Source of the DNA: Pseudomonas fluorescens
Lineage (GTDB): Bacteria; Pseudomonadota; Gammaproteobacteria; Pseudomonadales; Pseudomonadaceae
Direction: 5' to 3'
Assembly (NCBI RefSeq): GCF_902497745.1
Contig: NZ_CABVHJ010000004.1
Location: 212,528-276,527 of the forward strand
DNA: 64,000 nt
Shown here: piece by piece, positions 1 through 7,645 of the stretch
How positions within the stretch are numbered: position 1 is the stretch's first letter
Layout of the letters: every line of letters starts with the position of its first letter
Translations under genes and position numbers: made by a program
Notes under the pieces: generated by a model
The model's input: the letters and a program-made list of their open reading frames with translations, nothing else
Database searches by the model: none
What the model was told of the DNA's origin: nothing

Positions 1-386
1 GCCTCACGGTGGCCTTTGGGAATGGCGAGGATTGCACCACGGAACACTTCCGTGGCGTAGGCGCCGAAGCACAGGCCGAGTGCGATCACGCCGGCGGCGA
101 AGGCGTTGAGTTGCAGGTCGGGGTTGCCGAAGAATTCACCGAGGGCGCGCATCAGGTTGACCGTACCGAAGTAGATCAACAGCACCCAGAGCAATTCCGG
201 GACGCCGCGCACCAGGGTCGAATAGGTGCCGCCAAGCCATTGCAGCGGCTTGTACGGGGAAGTCTTGGCCAAGGCGCCGAGCAGGCCGAGCACCAGTCCC
301 AGGCACAGGGCGGTGAGAGCCAGTTGGACGGTCATCAGCGCGCCGGCAGCGAGGGCCGGGCCGAATCCGTAGAGGTCGATAATCAT
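1..386 (-). CDS. Amino-acid ABC transporter permease (HisQ/ArtQ type), partial
   Basis: Inner-membrane permease of a polar amino-acid ABC importer. The gene runs off the left edge of the window, so only about the first 128 residues are present. The start MIIDLYGFGPALAAG at 384-386 leads into hydrophobic segments and the HisM/HisQ-type sequence TYSTLVRGVPELLWVLLIY. The reading frame continues through EVFRGAILAIPKGH, which is the EAA loop (EVxRGAxxxIPxGxxEA) that contacts the ATPase. It is the third gene of a leftward operon after the ATPase and the binding protein, 78 bases from the latter. A second permease gene (HisM type) would be expected just outside the window. The substrate is inferred from the binding protein as a basic amino acid. 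Confidence 0.9.
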   Translation of the reverse strand, partial: MIIDLYGFGPALAAGALMTVQLALTALCLGLVLGLLGALAKTSPYKPLQWLGGTYSTLVRGVPELLWVLLIYFGTVNLMRALGEFFGNPDLQLNAFAAGVIALGLCFGAYATEVFRGAILAIPKGHRE

Positions 387-464
387 GGAATTCTGTTCAA
401 ATTGCGGCAGGCAAAGTCGGGAGCCGGCGCCGTTGCATCACGGCGCCAGTCCCACAGGTCAGGA

Positions 465-1214
465 TCAGTAGATGCTGAACGGGAAGTACTTGTCGTTGAT
501 CTTCTTGTAGGTACCGTCTGCGACGATTTCCTTCAGGGCGGCGTTCAACTTCTCACGCAGGGGATCGCCTTTACGCACAGCGATGCCGATCTTGTCGCTT
601 TCTACAACAGGGTCACCTTTGAACTCGTAGTTCTTGCCAGCGTCGCTTTTCAGCCAGTCATAGTTGGCATACTTGTCGGCGAGGATCGCGTCGACACGAC
701 CGGAGGTCAGGTCGAGGTAGGCGTTTTCCTGGGTGTCATAGAGTTTGACGCTGAGATCGCTGCCGTAGGTGTCATCCAGCCAGGTCCCGGCCAGGGTCGC
801 ACGCTGTGTCCCGATGGTCTTGCCTTTCAGCGAGTCCTTGTCGGTTTTGAAGTCGACGTTTTTCGGTGCGATGAACTGCAGCTTGTTCGAGTAGTACGGG
901 TCGGTGAAGTCGACCGCGCCTTTGCGCTCGTCGGTGATCGACAGCGAGGAGATCAGGAAGTCGAACTTCTTCGCGTTCAGGGCCGGAATGATGCCGTCCC
1001 AGTCGGAAGTGACCACGGTGCATTCGACTTTCATCTTCGCGCACAGGGCGTCGCCGATGTCTTTGTCGAAGCCGACCACGTTGCCGCTGGCGTCTTTATT
1101 GTTGAACGGCGGGTAAGCCGCTTCGATGCCCATCTTCAGGGTCTCGGCCATGGCACCGGCGCTGAACGCGAGGGTGACGGTGGCGGCCAGGAAGACCTTT
1201 TTAAAATTCTGCAT
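465..1214 (-). CDS. Periplasmic amino-acid-binding protein (HisJ/ArgT family)
   Basis: Periplasmic receptor that delivers an amino acid to the neighbouring permease. It is 249 aa. A signal peptide covers about residues 1-23 and ends in the cleavage motif AMA. It is followed by a SBP_bac_3 fold with EAAYPPFNNKDASG and the family signature GFDKDIGDALC, which overlaps the PS01039 pattern. SSLSITDERK and an aromatic/acidic pocket are as in lysine/arginine/ornithine and histidine binders. It is encoded 13 bases after the ATPase gene, so it is co-transcribed. Length and motifs are normal for the family. The basic amino-acid specificity is inferred, not shown. Confidence 0.92.
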   Translation of the reverse strand: MQNFKKVFLAATVTLAFSAGAMAETLKMGIEAAYPPFNNKDASGNVVGFDKDIGDALCAKMKVECTVVTSDWDGIIPALNAKKFDFLISSLSITDERKGAVDFTDPYYSNKLQFIAPKNVDFKTDKDSLKGKTIGTQRATLAGTWLDDTYGSDLSVKLYDTQENAYLDLTSGRVDAILADKYANYDWLKSDAGKNYEFKGDPVVESDKIGIAVRKGDPLREKLNAALKEIVADGTYKKINDKYFPFSIY

Positions 1215-1227
1215 GCATGTTGCTCCG

Positions 1228-2001
1228 TTAGCGGTTGCTGGACATGAATTGTTTGCAGCGCGCCGAAAGCGGGTTTTCGAACACCTGCTGAGGCGATCCT
1301 TGCTCTTCTATAAGGCCTTGGTGAAGGAACACCACTTCGCTGGAGACCTGACGGGCGAAACCCATTTCGTGGGTCACGAGCAGCATGGTGCGGCCTTCTT
1401 CGGCCAGTGCGCGGATGACACTAAGTACTTCCTGAACCATTTCCGGGTCAAGCGCCGAGGTGGGCTCGTCGAACAGGATCACCTTCGGCTGCATCGCCAG
1501 CGTGCGGGCAATCGCCGCGCGTTGTTGCTGACCACCGGACAATTGCGCCGGGTAGGCGTGGCGCTTGTCGGCGATGCCGACCTTGGCCAGCAGCGCTTCG
1601 GCGACTTCGATCGCCTCCGCTTTGCTCTGGCCGAGCACGCGACGCGGTGCCTCGATGATGTTGTCGAGGATGCTCATGTGCGGCCACAGATTAAAGTTTT
1701 GAAACACAAAACCAATCTCGGAGCGCAGGCGGTTGATCTGCTTGCCATCGGCGGCAACCAGTTCGCCATTTTTGGCGGCCTTGAGCTTGAGTTCTTCACC
1801 GGCCACCAGAATCTGGCCTTGGTGCGGGTTTTCCAGCAGGTTGATGCAACGCAGGAACGTGGACTTGCCGGAACCGGAGGAACCGAGGATCGAGATCACA
1901 TCGCCGTCGCGGGCGGTCAGCGAGATGCCTTTGAGCACCTCAAGCTGTCCGTAGCGTTTGTGCAAGTTGCGGATTTCAAGCGCGGGCGTGGCCTCAGCCA
2001 T
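1228..2001 (-). CDS. Amino-acid ABC transporter ATP-binding protein (HisP/ArtP type)
   Basis: Cytoplasmic ATPase that powers the importer. It is 257 aa. Walker A is GSSGSGKST, the Q-loop region is FVFQNFNLWPHMSILDN, the signature is LSGGQQQR, Walker B is VILFDEPTSALDPE and the switch His is in LVTHEMGF. This order and spacing are standard for the polar amino-acid uptake (PAAT) class. The insert between Walker A and the Q-loop (KLKAAKNGELVAADGKQINR) is typical of HisP. The ATG at 1999-2001 has an AGGA ribosome site 6 bases upstream. It is the first gene of the leftward operon, so its promoter should lie in 2002-2200. Confidence 0.93.
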   Translation of the reverse strand: MAEATPALEIRNLHKRYGQLEVLKGISLTARDGDVISILGSSGSGKSTFLRCINLLENPHQGQILVAGEELKLKAAKNGELVAADGKQINRLRSEIGFVFQNFNLWPHMSILDNIIEAPRRVLGQSKAEAIEVAEALLAKVGIADKRHAYPAQLSGGQQQRAAIARTLAMQPKVILFDEPTSALDPEMVQEVLSVIRALAEEGRTMLLVTHEMGFARQVSSEVVFLHQGLIEEQGSPQQVFENPLSARCKQFMSSNR

Positions 2002-2555
2002 GTGCGTTCCTCATATATGTTGCGCTCCTGCTGTTGGATGGCCTTCCTGGCGAGGCGGCCAAGCTAGCATAGCGTTTCAATGGCAGCCAACAGCGCTACG
2101 AGCGGTTAACGGGTGGCATGTGGCAGGTTGTCGCATCGGCACAGCAGACTGTCGCCCCATCAACAACCGAACGGGTGTTTGATCGTGCAAACCCGTGGGT
2201 GTCGCGTAAAAAAAGGCGCGATGTTGCCAGCTTTGGCGGGGTGTTGGAAGCGCTATCCGGCCGAACGTTCCTGATTCGCCCTTTTATTGTGCATCCCACA
2301 CTTTTTCAGTGTGTTTCTGGTGCGCGAATTCGTCCTGAAAGTGAGTCGCAGGGTAACGCTCTGGCGAATCGCCATTAATCTCAAGGACTTGCGATGACTG
2401 TCCGGTCGCGCGCAAAGCCCCGAGCCAGAAGACTTTGAAACATTTTGGCGCATTTATTGCGTGCAGAATCCGGAACGCCCTGTTGGTTTCTTTTTACGAG
2501 AAAGAACATACCAGGCAGGTCGGACTGAATCGCTTTCCTTGCAAAGGTAGTTTCG
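2002..2555. other. Divergent intergenic region between the ABC operon and gabP
   Basis: This 554-base gap separates the leftward ABC operon from the rightward permease gene. It contains one clear signal, a sigma-54 -24/-12 element for gabP at 2446-2461, listed separately. I saw no convincing sigma-54 or perfect sigma-70 element for the leftward operon. The short reading frames here lack ribosome sites and family features. Confidence 0.6.
2446..2461 (+). promoter_or_regulatory. Sigma-54 (-24/-12) promoter for gabP
   Basis: The sequence TGGCGCATTTATTGCG fits TGGCACGNNNNTTGCA, with GG and GC separated by exactly 10 bases. Only the A at position 5, the G at position 7 and the last base differ. 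It lies 94 bases before the gabP ATG, leaving room for a leader. A nitrogen- or carbon-responsive activator such as NtrC or CbrB is inferred, because a sigma-54 promoter requires an enhancer-binding protein. Confidence 0.7.
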
Positions 2556-3947
2556 ATGAGCAGTACCCCAAGCTCCAATGGCCTCGAACAGGGGCTCAAA
2601 CCGCGTCATGTGACTATGTTGTCGATCGCCGGTGTCATCGGCGCCGGTCTGTTCGTTGGCTCCGGCCACGCCATCGCTGCCGCCGGCCCTGCCGTGCTGC
2701 TGGCTTATGCTGCCGCCGGTACCCTGGTGGTGTTGGTGATGCGCATGCTCGGCGAAATGGCTGTTGCCTCGCCGGACACCGGTTCGTTCTCGACGTACGC
2801 CGACCGTGCCATCGGGCATTGGGCCGGTTTCACCATTGGCTGGTTGTACTGGTGGTTCTGGGTGTTGGTGATTCCGCTGGAAGCCAACGCCGCTGCGACC
2901 ATCCTGCACGCATGGTTCCCAGACGTCGGTATCTGGGCCTTCGCGCTGGTTATCACCATGCTCTTGACCATCACCAACCTGTTCAGCGTAAAGAATTACG
3001 GCGAGTTCGAATTCTGGTTTGCCCTGATCAAAGTGCTGGCAATCATCGGCTTCATTGCCCTCGGTCTGGCGGCGATCTTCGGCTTCCTGCCGAACAGCCA
3101 GGTCAGCGGTGTGTCGCACCTGTTCGACAGCGGCGGCTTCCTGCCAAACGGTATGGGCGCGGTGCTGGGTGCAATCCTGACCACCATGTTCTCCTTCATG
3201 GGTACCGAAATCGTGACCATTGCGGCCGCGGAATCGAAAAACCCGGGCAAACAGATCTCCAAGGCCACCAACTCGGTGATCTGGCGGATCGGCTTGTTCT
3301 ACCTCGTGTCGATCTTCATCGTTGTGGCCCTGGTGCCATGGAACGATCCTACGCTGGCCAACCTCGGTTCCTATCAGACTGTACTTGAGCGCATGGGCAT
3401 CCCTAACGCGAAAATGATCGTCGACATCGTGGTGCTGGTCGCGGTGACCAGCTGCCTGAACTCGGCGCTGTACACCTCGTCGCGCATGCTCTTCTCCCTC
3501 GGCAAGCGTGGCGATGCCCCGGCCATGTCGACCCGTACCAACAAAAGCGGCACGCCTTACTGGGCGGTCATGCTGTCCACCGGCGCAGCGTTCCTGTGCA
3601 CCTTCGCCAACTACGTGGCCCCGGCGGCGGTGTTTGAATTCCTGCTGGCCAGCTCCGGTGCTATCGCGCTGCTGGTGTACCTGGTAATCGCCTTCTCGCA
3701 ACTGCGTATGCGTAAACAACGCATGGCGCGCGGCGAGAAAATCGTCTTCAGCATGTGGCTGTTCCCGGGCCTGACCTACGCGGTGATCATCTTCATCGTC
3801 GCGGCCCTGACCATCATGCTGTTCCAGGAAGCGCATCGCGTGGAGATCCTTGCGACTGGTCTGCTGAGCCTGATGGTGGTGGCTGCCGGTTTGTTGGTGG
3901 CACGCCGTCGCAAGCTGGAAAAACGTGGCGCAGTGGTGTTGAACTGA
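2556..3947 (+). CDS. gabP: GABA permease (amino acid-polyamine-cation family)
   Basis: Inner-membrane amino-acid/proton symporter, most likely for 4-aminobutyrate. It is 463 aa with about 12 membrane segments. N-terminal LKPRHVTMLSIAGVIGAGLFVGSG is the AAT-family first helix with the substrate-binding GAG motif. It is followed by GEMAVASPDTGSF and ESKNPGKQISKA, which are family signatures. The glycine and alanine pattern and SSRMLFSLGKRGDAP agree with GabP rather than with lysine or proline permeases. A ribosome site AAAGGT precedes the ATG. It is a single-gene unit with a sigma-54 promoter upstream and a strong hairpin terminator downstream. An alternative substrate within the family cannot be excluded. 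Confidence 0.85.
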   Translation: MSSTPSSNGLEQGLKPRHVTMLSIAGVIGAGLFVGSGHAIAAAGPAVLLAYAAAGTLVVLVMRMLGEMAVASPDTGSFSTYADRAIGHWAGFTIGWLYWWFWVLVIPLEANAAATILHAWFPDVGIWAFALVITMLLTITNLFSVKNYGEFEFWFALIKVLAIIGFIALGLAAIFGFLPNSQVSGVSHLFDSGGFLPNGMGAVLGAILTTMFSFMGTEIVTIAAAESKNPGKQISKATNSVIWRIGLFYLVSIFIVVALVPWNDPTLANLGSYQTVLERMGIPNAKMIVDIVVLVAVTSCLNSALYTSSRMLFSLGKRGDAPAMSTRTNKSGTPYWAVMLSTGAAFLCTFANYVAPAAVFEFLLASSGAIALLVYLVIAFSQLRMRKQRMARGEKIVFSMWLFPGLTYAVIIFIVAALTIMLFQEAHRVEILATGLLSLMVVAAGLLVARRRKLEKRGAVVLN

Positions 3948-3964
3948 TCCGTAACACGTAATGC

Positions 3965-4002
3965 AAAACGGCCGCTGTCAGTGATGACTAGCGGCCGTTT
4001 TT
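3965..4002 (+). terminator. Rho-independent terminator of gabP
   Basis: The arms AACGGCCGCT and AGCGGCCGTT are exact complements. They are extended inward by GTCA/TGAC around a GTGA loop, with one bulged T. A T-run follows at 3998-4002. It begins 18 bases after the gabP stop codon. Confidence 0.9.
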
Positions 4003-4046
4003 GTTTGTGCTACCGGTGACGAAATATTCTGCGCTTCAGACCCGAA

Positions 4047-4217
4047 TCAGCTTTGCTCTCGCGAGAGCATGAAGTCTGCGCTGCATTTCTCTCCATCGTC
4101 GAACCATTCATCCCAAGCTGTTTGCTTGAGAGATTTAACAGGGTCGCTCTCGAGGTTTGCTGCTGAGTCTTCTGCTTTCGGGATTTGCCCGTCCTCGCGT
4201 GAGTCTGCTGTCTTCAT
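4047..4217 (-). CDS. Small protein with a VapB-like antitoxin tail
   Basis: A 56-residue protein. The ATG at 4215-4217 has an AAGGA ribosome site 7 bases upstream, which supports translation. The N-terminal 30 residues are polar and acidic with no recognisable domain. The C-terminal part, TAWDEWFDDG followed by SADFMLSREQS, closely resembles the toxin-binding tail of VapB/AbrB-type antitoxins (pattern WDxFF...DFMxxRxQ). The AbrB DNA-binding half usual in that family is absent, and no PIN-domain toxin is adjacent. It could be an orphan antitoxin or an antitoxin remnant. Its function is not established. Confidence 0.6.
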   Translation of the reverse strand: MKTADSREDGQIPKAEDSAANLESDPVKSLKQTAWDEWFDDGEKCSADFMLSREQS

Positions 4218-4262
4218 CTGACGTCCTTTTCTTGACCATACGTGAGCCTGAAGCGCAAAAAA

Positions 4263-4715
4263 TTACTCGGCCTTGGGCTCGCCGTCTTCAACCGACTTGC
4301 CATAAGCATCCAGCGCAACCCCGAAATCGGTGATGAACTGCGGTTCGCTCAGCCAGGCCTGGGCTTCTTCGATCGTTACGCCTTCGGCCCACATGCGATA
4401 GTCGATCAGCATGTCGGCGGCCAGGTGAGTGGCGGCCATGCCTTCGTTGTCGGCGTTTTCCATGTCCAGCAGTTCAGGATGATCAACGATGATGAACGCC
4501 AGTTCGCGCAGCAGCGTCAGCAGCATCTCGTTGCGACTGACGGCTTCGGCGTCGCGCATTTTGCTGAACATCGCCAGGGTGTATTCCGGGATCGGCTCGG
4601 CGAGGTGGTCGAGGTCTTCGTCCTGCTCCAGCGGCTTGCGGCCGACCATACGGATTTGCTTGGCTTTGGCCTTGGCGCGTTTGGCGCGTTTCTGTTGCTT
4701 GTTCAGGGATGCCAT
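4263..4715 (-). CDS. Conserved small protein, tandem paralogue B
   Basis: 150 aa, function unknown. It starts with a very basic Lys/Arg/Ala run (MASLNKQQKRAKRAKAKAKQ), followed by an acidic helical body with LFSK/MFSKMRDAE and a C-terminal segment around YRMWAEGVTIEEAQAWLSEP. The gene immediately upstream encodes a clear paralogue with the same basic head and a matching YRQWSQ...ALAWIESPAF segment. The two genes are 6 bases apart and therefore co-transcribed. The basic N-terminus suggests contact with nucleic acid or ribosomes, but this is inference. No enzyme motif or membrane segment is visible. Confidence 0.8.
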   Translation of the reverse strand: MASLNKQQKRAKRAKAKAKQIRMVGRKPLEQDEDLDHLAEPIPEYTLAMFSKMRDAEAVSRNEMLLTLLRELAFIIVDHPELLDMENADNEGMAATHLAADMLIDYRMWAEGVTIEEAQAWLSEPQFITDFGVALDAYGKSVEDGEPKAE

Positions 4716-4721
4716 GGGAAC

Positions 4722-5135
4722 TCAGTTCTTCTGTTGGGTTTGCGCGGCGATTGCGTCGGACGCCGCCACATAGTCGGCCTGGAAGGCCGGCGATTCGATC
4801 CACGCCAGGGCGCCGGCCTCGTCGGTTTCCTGCGACCACTGGCGATACTCGATCAGCGCGGCGAGGATGAAATCCATCGCGCCTTCTTCGCCTTCCTGCT
4901 CGTAAACCAGCTCCAGCAACGGGTCCTCAAGGAACGCGGTGCACAGCGCTTGCTGGCTGATCTTCTCGGCGTCGATCATTTTCTTGAACAGCTCGGTCAG
5001 GTCCACCGATTCGAAGTCGATGCGGTCGTCGTTCGGGTCCAGCTCGACCGGCGCTTCGGCGCGTTTGGTGCGGTTCTGCTTGGCCTTGGCTTTGGCCCGG
5101 GTGGCGCGTTTTTGCTGCTTGTTGGCGGAGGCCAT
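4722..5135 (-). CDS. Conserved small protein, tandem paralogue A
   Basis: 137 aa, function unknown. It begins MASANKQQKRATRAKAKAKQ, nearly identical to the start of the downstream gene. The rest is acidic and predicted helical (LTELFKKMIDAEKISQ, then ILAALIEYRQWSQETDEAGALAWIESPAFQADY). The pair looks like an old tandem duplication in which the basic head is strongly conserved and the body has diverged. It follows the hydrolase gene on the same strand after a 29-base gap, so all three could form one transcript. Confidence 0.8.
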   Translation of the reverse strand: MASANKQQKRATRAKAKAKQNRTKRAEAPVELDPNDDRIDFESVDLTELFKKMIDAEKISQQALCTAFLEDPLLELVYEQEGEEGAMDFILAALIEYRQWSQETDEAGALAWIESPAFQADYVAASDAIAAQTQQKN

Positions 5136-5164
5136 GATGTGTTCCGTCGTGCGTTAAGAGGGGC

Positions 5165-6139
5165 TCAACTGCGCGGGACTTGCCGCCCGGGTGTATCGGG
5201 GGCCAGTGCGCCGGTTTGCAGCCAGGTCAGAGCGATGGGCCATAGTGTGGCTTGGTATGCGCTGCGAAAAAAGGCGAAATGTCCGACTTGTTGTTCGTCG
5301 ATGTCCTGCGGTTCGATGCGCAGGTGGGTTTTTGCCGCGTTGCTGAAGTAGCCGAGCAGGCGTTCGATGGCTGAAACCGTGCCGTAGGGATCGTCGCTGA
5401 TGCTGATCGCCAGAGTTTGTGCGCGGACATTGGCGAAGGGCAGGGCGCTGGCCTTTTTCATCAGCGCGCGACCACTGGGGCGCCGTTCGTAACGCGCGGC
5501 AGGCCTGCTCCAGTCGCGTACAACGCCCGCTGGCGTGTCCTCCAGCCAGCCGAGTCGTTTGCCGGGGAAGAAGCCGCAGAACAGCGTCAGCAACGGCATC
5601 ACGACATGCCATTTGCCGAACATGCGCCAGCGATGCTCGGGGGCGTAATCGCGCCAGTAGGCGAACTGCGCGCCGACGGTGACCAACCGTCGGATAACCC
5701 GCCCGGATTCGCCCAGACCTGCCGCGCAACCGCCAAAGCTGTGTCCGACCACATCAATCGGCTGACCGGGAAACTCTCGTTGCGCGCGTTTGAGCATCGC
5801 TTCGAAATCCAGTGCGCCCCAATCTGTCCACGAGGCGTTCAAGCCTTTGATCGACGCGGATCGTGATTCGCCGATGCCGCGGTAGTCGTAGGTCATCACG
5901 TCGAAGCCGTTTGCGAACAGATAAGCCGCGAAACGCGAGTAGTGGCGGCAACGTACCGACGTGGCGGCGCTGATGATCACTACCGGGCGTTGGCTATCAG
6001 GCAAGAACTGACGCCAAGTGAAACCGCCAAGTGCAAAACCGTCGGCGGCAGCTTCTTTGAAAGGCTCACCTTGCTCAGCAGTCAAGGTTGGCGACCCTGA
6101 CTGCATGTCTTGCCTTGCGGGCGTGTCCTGACAGCTCAT
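5165..6139 (-). CDS. Alpha/beta-hydrolase (serine aminopeptidase/lipase-like)
   Basis: Predicted soluble hydrolase of 324 aa from the first ATG at 6137-6139. An upstream TTG at 6169 is possible but not favoured. The nucleophile elbow is VVGHSFGG. The preceding strand and oxyanion region read VVIISAATSVRCRHYSRFAAYL and VMTYDYRGIGES. The acid is probably in ISDDPYG and the base His in VGHFAFF. This resembles proteins annotated as alpha/beta-fold hydrolases of the YheT/serine-aminopeptidase type. Substrate unknown. It leads the two small paralogous genes on the same strand. Confidence 0.85.
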   Translation of the reverse strand: MSCQDTPARQDMQSGSPTLTAEQGEPFKEAAADGFALGGFTWRQFLPDSQRPVVIISAATSVRCRHYSRFAAYLFANGFDVMTYDYRGIGESRSASIKGLNASWTDWGALDFEAMLKRAQREFPGQPIDVVGHSFGGCAAGLGESGRVIRRLVTVGAQFAYWRDYAPEHRWRMFGKWHVVMPLLTLFCGFFPGKRLGWLEDTPAGVVRDWSRPAARYERRPSGRALMKKASALPFANVRAQTLAISISDDPYGTVSAIERLLGYFSNAAKTHLRIEPQDIDEQQVGHFAFFRSAYQATLWPIALTWLQTGALAPDTPGRQVPRS

Positions 6140-6207
6140 GACGCTCGACCTTGAAGAGTAAGCAGACAACGATAGTCTCAGCGCCGCCCAGCAACAATCC
6201 GCAAGTT

Positions 6208-6861
6208 TTACTCGGTGGATTGAGTGAGCCTCCGCTCTTCGATCAACGCCTGCTCGCGATTGAGTTCCGCGCGTAACTCGTCTTCACTCGGTAGGATCGT
6301 CTTGTAACTGCTGGCAAACAGTTGCTCATTGCCCTTGAGCATTGAGTAGCGCGCCACCGAGTCGTTGCTCTCGGCAGACAGAATAATCCCGACTGTCGGC
6401 TTGTCGCCCTCGCTGCACATGAGTTCGTCGTACATGCGCACATACATGTCCATCTGTCCGACATCGCGGGCGCTGAGCTTGCCGCGTTTGAGATCAATGA
6501 TCACAAAGCATTTGAGCAGGTAGTTGTAGAACACCAGATCGATGTACAGATCGACGCCGTCGGTACTGATACGTTGTTGGCGGGCGACAAAGGAAAAGCC
6601 TTTGCCCAGCTCAAGCAGAAAGCCCTGCAGATGGTCGATCAGAGCTTGTTCGAGACCGTCTTCCCTGTCCTTGCCCGCACGCAGGGCTCCCTCTTGTTCA
6701 AACTCGACAATATGCCTGCCGATCTGCCAGCAGGTCTGCACTTGAATCGTGTCCACCGCACGCAGCACTTTTTGCCGCGCCTGGCGAATCAGTTCGCCCA
6801 ACTCCCCCAGTAACGATTCGATTTTCGGGTCTTGCGTGTCAGCAGGTTTTAGCGGGCTCAT
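6208..6861 (-). pseudogene. DUF1016 (YhcG-type) nuclease-domain protein with internal deletion
   Basis: Family members are usually about 340 aa, with an N-terminal DUF1016_N region and a C-terminal PDDEXK nuclease. This frame gives 217 aa from the ATG at 6859-6861. Residues about 10-60 match the start of DUF1016_N (TCWQIGRHIVEFEQEGALRAG). From about residue 65 the protein jumps to the nuclease half (LIDHLQGFLLELGKGFSFVARQ), missing roughly 120 residues in frame. The catalytic region is retained: DGVDLYIDLVFYN, IIDLKRGKL (D-x-K) and GQMDMYV. It may be a remnant or a functional short form. The comparison length is from memory of the family. Confidence 0.75.
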
Positions 6862-7120
6862 CGGCTCTTCCACATCGTTGGATACGGGCGTCAAAGCATG
6901 CCAAGAGTCGCTGCGTGGATATGTCGGGCGAGCCGGTGATATGGGAAGGAAGAAGGGTTTGATGTTGCAGGACGTTGCCATTGAAAGCTGCGTCAGAGAG
7001 CAATGGTCTGTAGTCCATTTCGTACACGCGCCAAGTTCCAAACAATCTGAAACCCACTCCGATACGCAAAATCTAAAAGGAGTAACGGTTGGGTTCTGCA
7101 AGAACCCGGGAGTCGTGATC

Positions 7121-7570
7121 ATGAAACGCGTTCTTTCATTCATGCTGCCCATCGCCGCAGTCGCTGCACTGTTGTTTCCGGTGATGTTGCAGGCCTCCAG
7201 TCTTGAGCCCATCGACAGCGCGGGGGTGCAAGTTCAGCAGCAACAACAGAACGGCGTCACTTATCTGGCCGGCGGGATCGGTGAGGATGAGGCGAAGGCC
7301 ATTCAACAATCCAGCGGTTACAACCTGCACATGACATTCGCCGTGGGCGCGCAAGACGAGTACACCGCTGATGTCGATTTAATGATTCAGAAGTCGCCAG
7401 GGCAAACCGTGCTGATGCTTAACCAGACAGGCCCGTTGGTATACGTGCAACTACCACCCGGCAAGTACACGGTGGTGGCCACGCGAAAAGGCGAAACGCG
7501 GCACGATGTGACCGACGTTGGCAGCGGCACGGCGCGCAATCTGGTGTTCCACTGGAATGACGCGGGTTAG
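7121..7570 (+). CDS. Secreted protein with a carboxypeptidase-regulatory-like fold
   Basis: 149 aa. A signal peptide (MKRVLSFMLPIAAVAALLFPV...LQA) is followed by a Gln-rich stretch (VQVQQQQQNG). The mature domain has alternating beta-strand character ending in LVYVQLPPGKYTVVATRKGETR and NLVFHWNDAG. The PPGKYTVVA segment is typical of small beta-sandwich (PEGA or carboxypeptidase regulatory-like) domains. The ATG at 7121 is chosen because a GGGAG site lies 8-12 bases upstream and the signal peptide begins there. The longer frame upstream is non-coding. Function unknown; probably periplasmic. Confidence 0.75.
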   Translation: MKRVLSFMLPIAAVAALLFPVMLQASSLEPIDSAGVQVQQQQQNGVTYLAGGIGEDEAKAIQQSSGYNLHMTFAVGAQDEYTADVDLMIQKSPGQTVLMLNQTGPLVYVQLPPGKYTVVATRKGETRHDVTDVGSGTARNLVFHWNDAG

Positions 7571-7592
7571 CGATGGATGTGATTGCAAAGCC

Positions 7593-7618
7593 GAGGCGCG
7601 GGTACAATCCCGCGCCTC
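7593..7618. terminator. Perfect 10-bp hairpin between the secreted protein and the lipoprotein
   Basis: Arms GAGGCGCGGG and CCCGCGCCTC enclose the loop TACAAT. There is no long T-run, only ATCTTTGT. It lies 23 bases after one stop codon and 28 bases before the next start. The loop sequence also resembles a -10 box, so a promoter role is possible. Confidence 0.45.
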
Positions 7619-7645
7619 ATCTTTGTGACGTAGGGAAGCGCTGAT

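Noticed and set aside
9..1247. Long rightward frame antisense to the amino-acid ABC genes
   Set aside because: It is opposite two clear genes with signal peptide and family motifs; its translation has no recognisable domain and reflects high-GC codon bias.
2454..3836. 460-codon leftward frame antisense to gabP
   Set aside because: It is rich in His/Arg/Gln/Asp as expected from the reverse of a hydrophobic protein, and the plus strand encodes a complete permease.
3948..4262. A VapC (PIN) toxin partner for the VapB-tail protein
   Set aside because: No second frame of about 130 codons with PIN-domain acidic residues lies on either side; the neighbours are the gabP terminator and the KQQKR paralogues.
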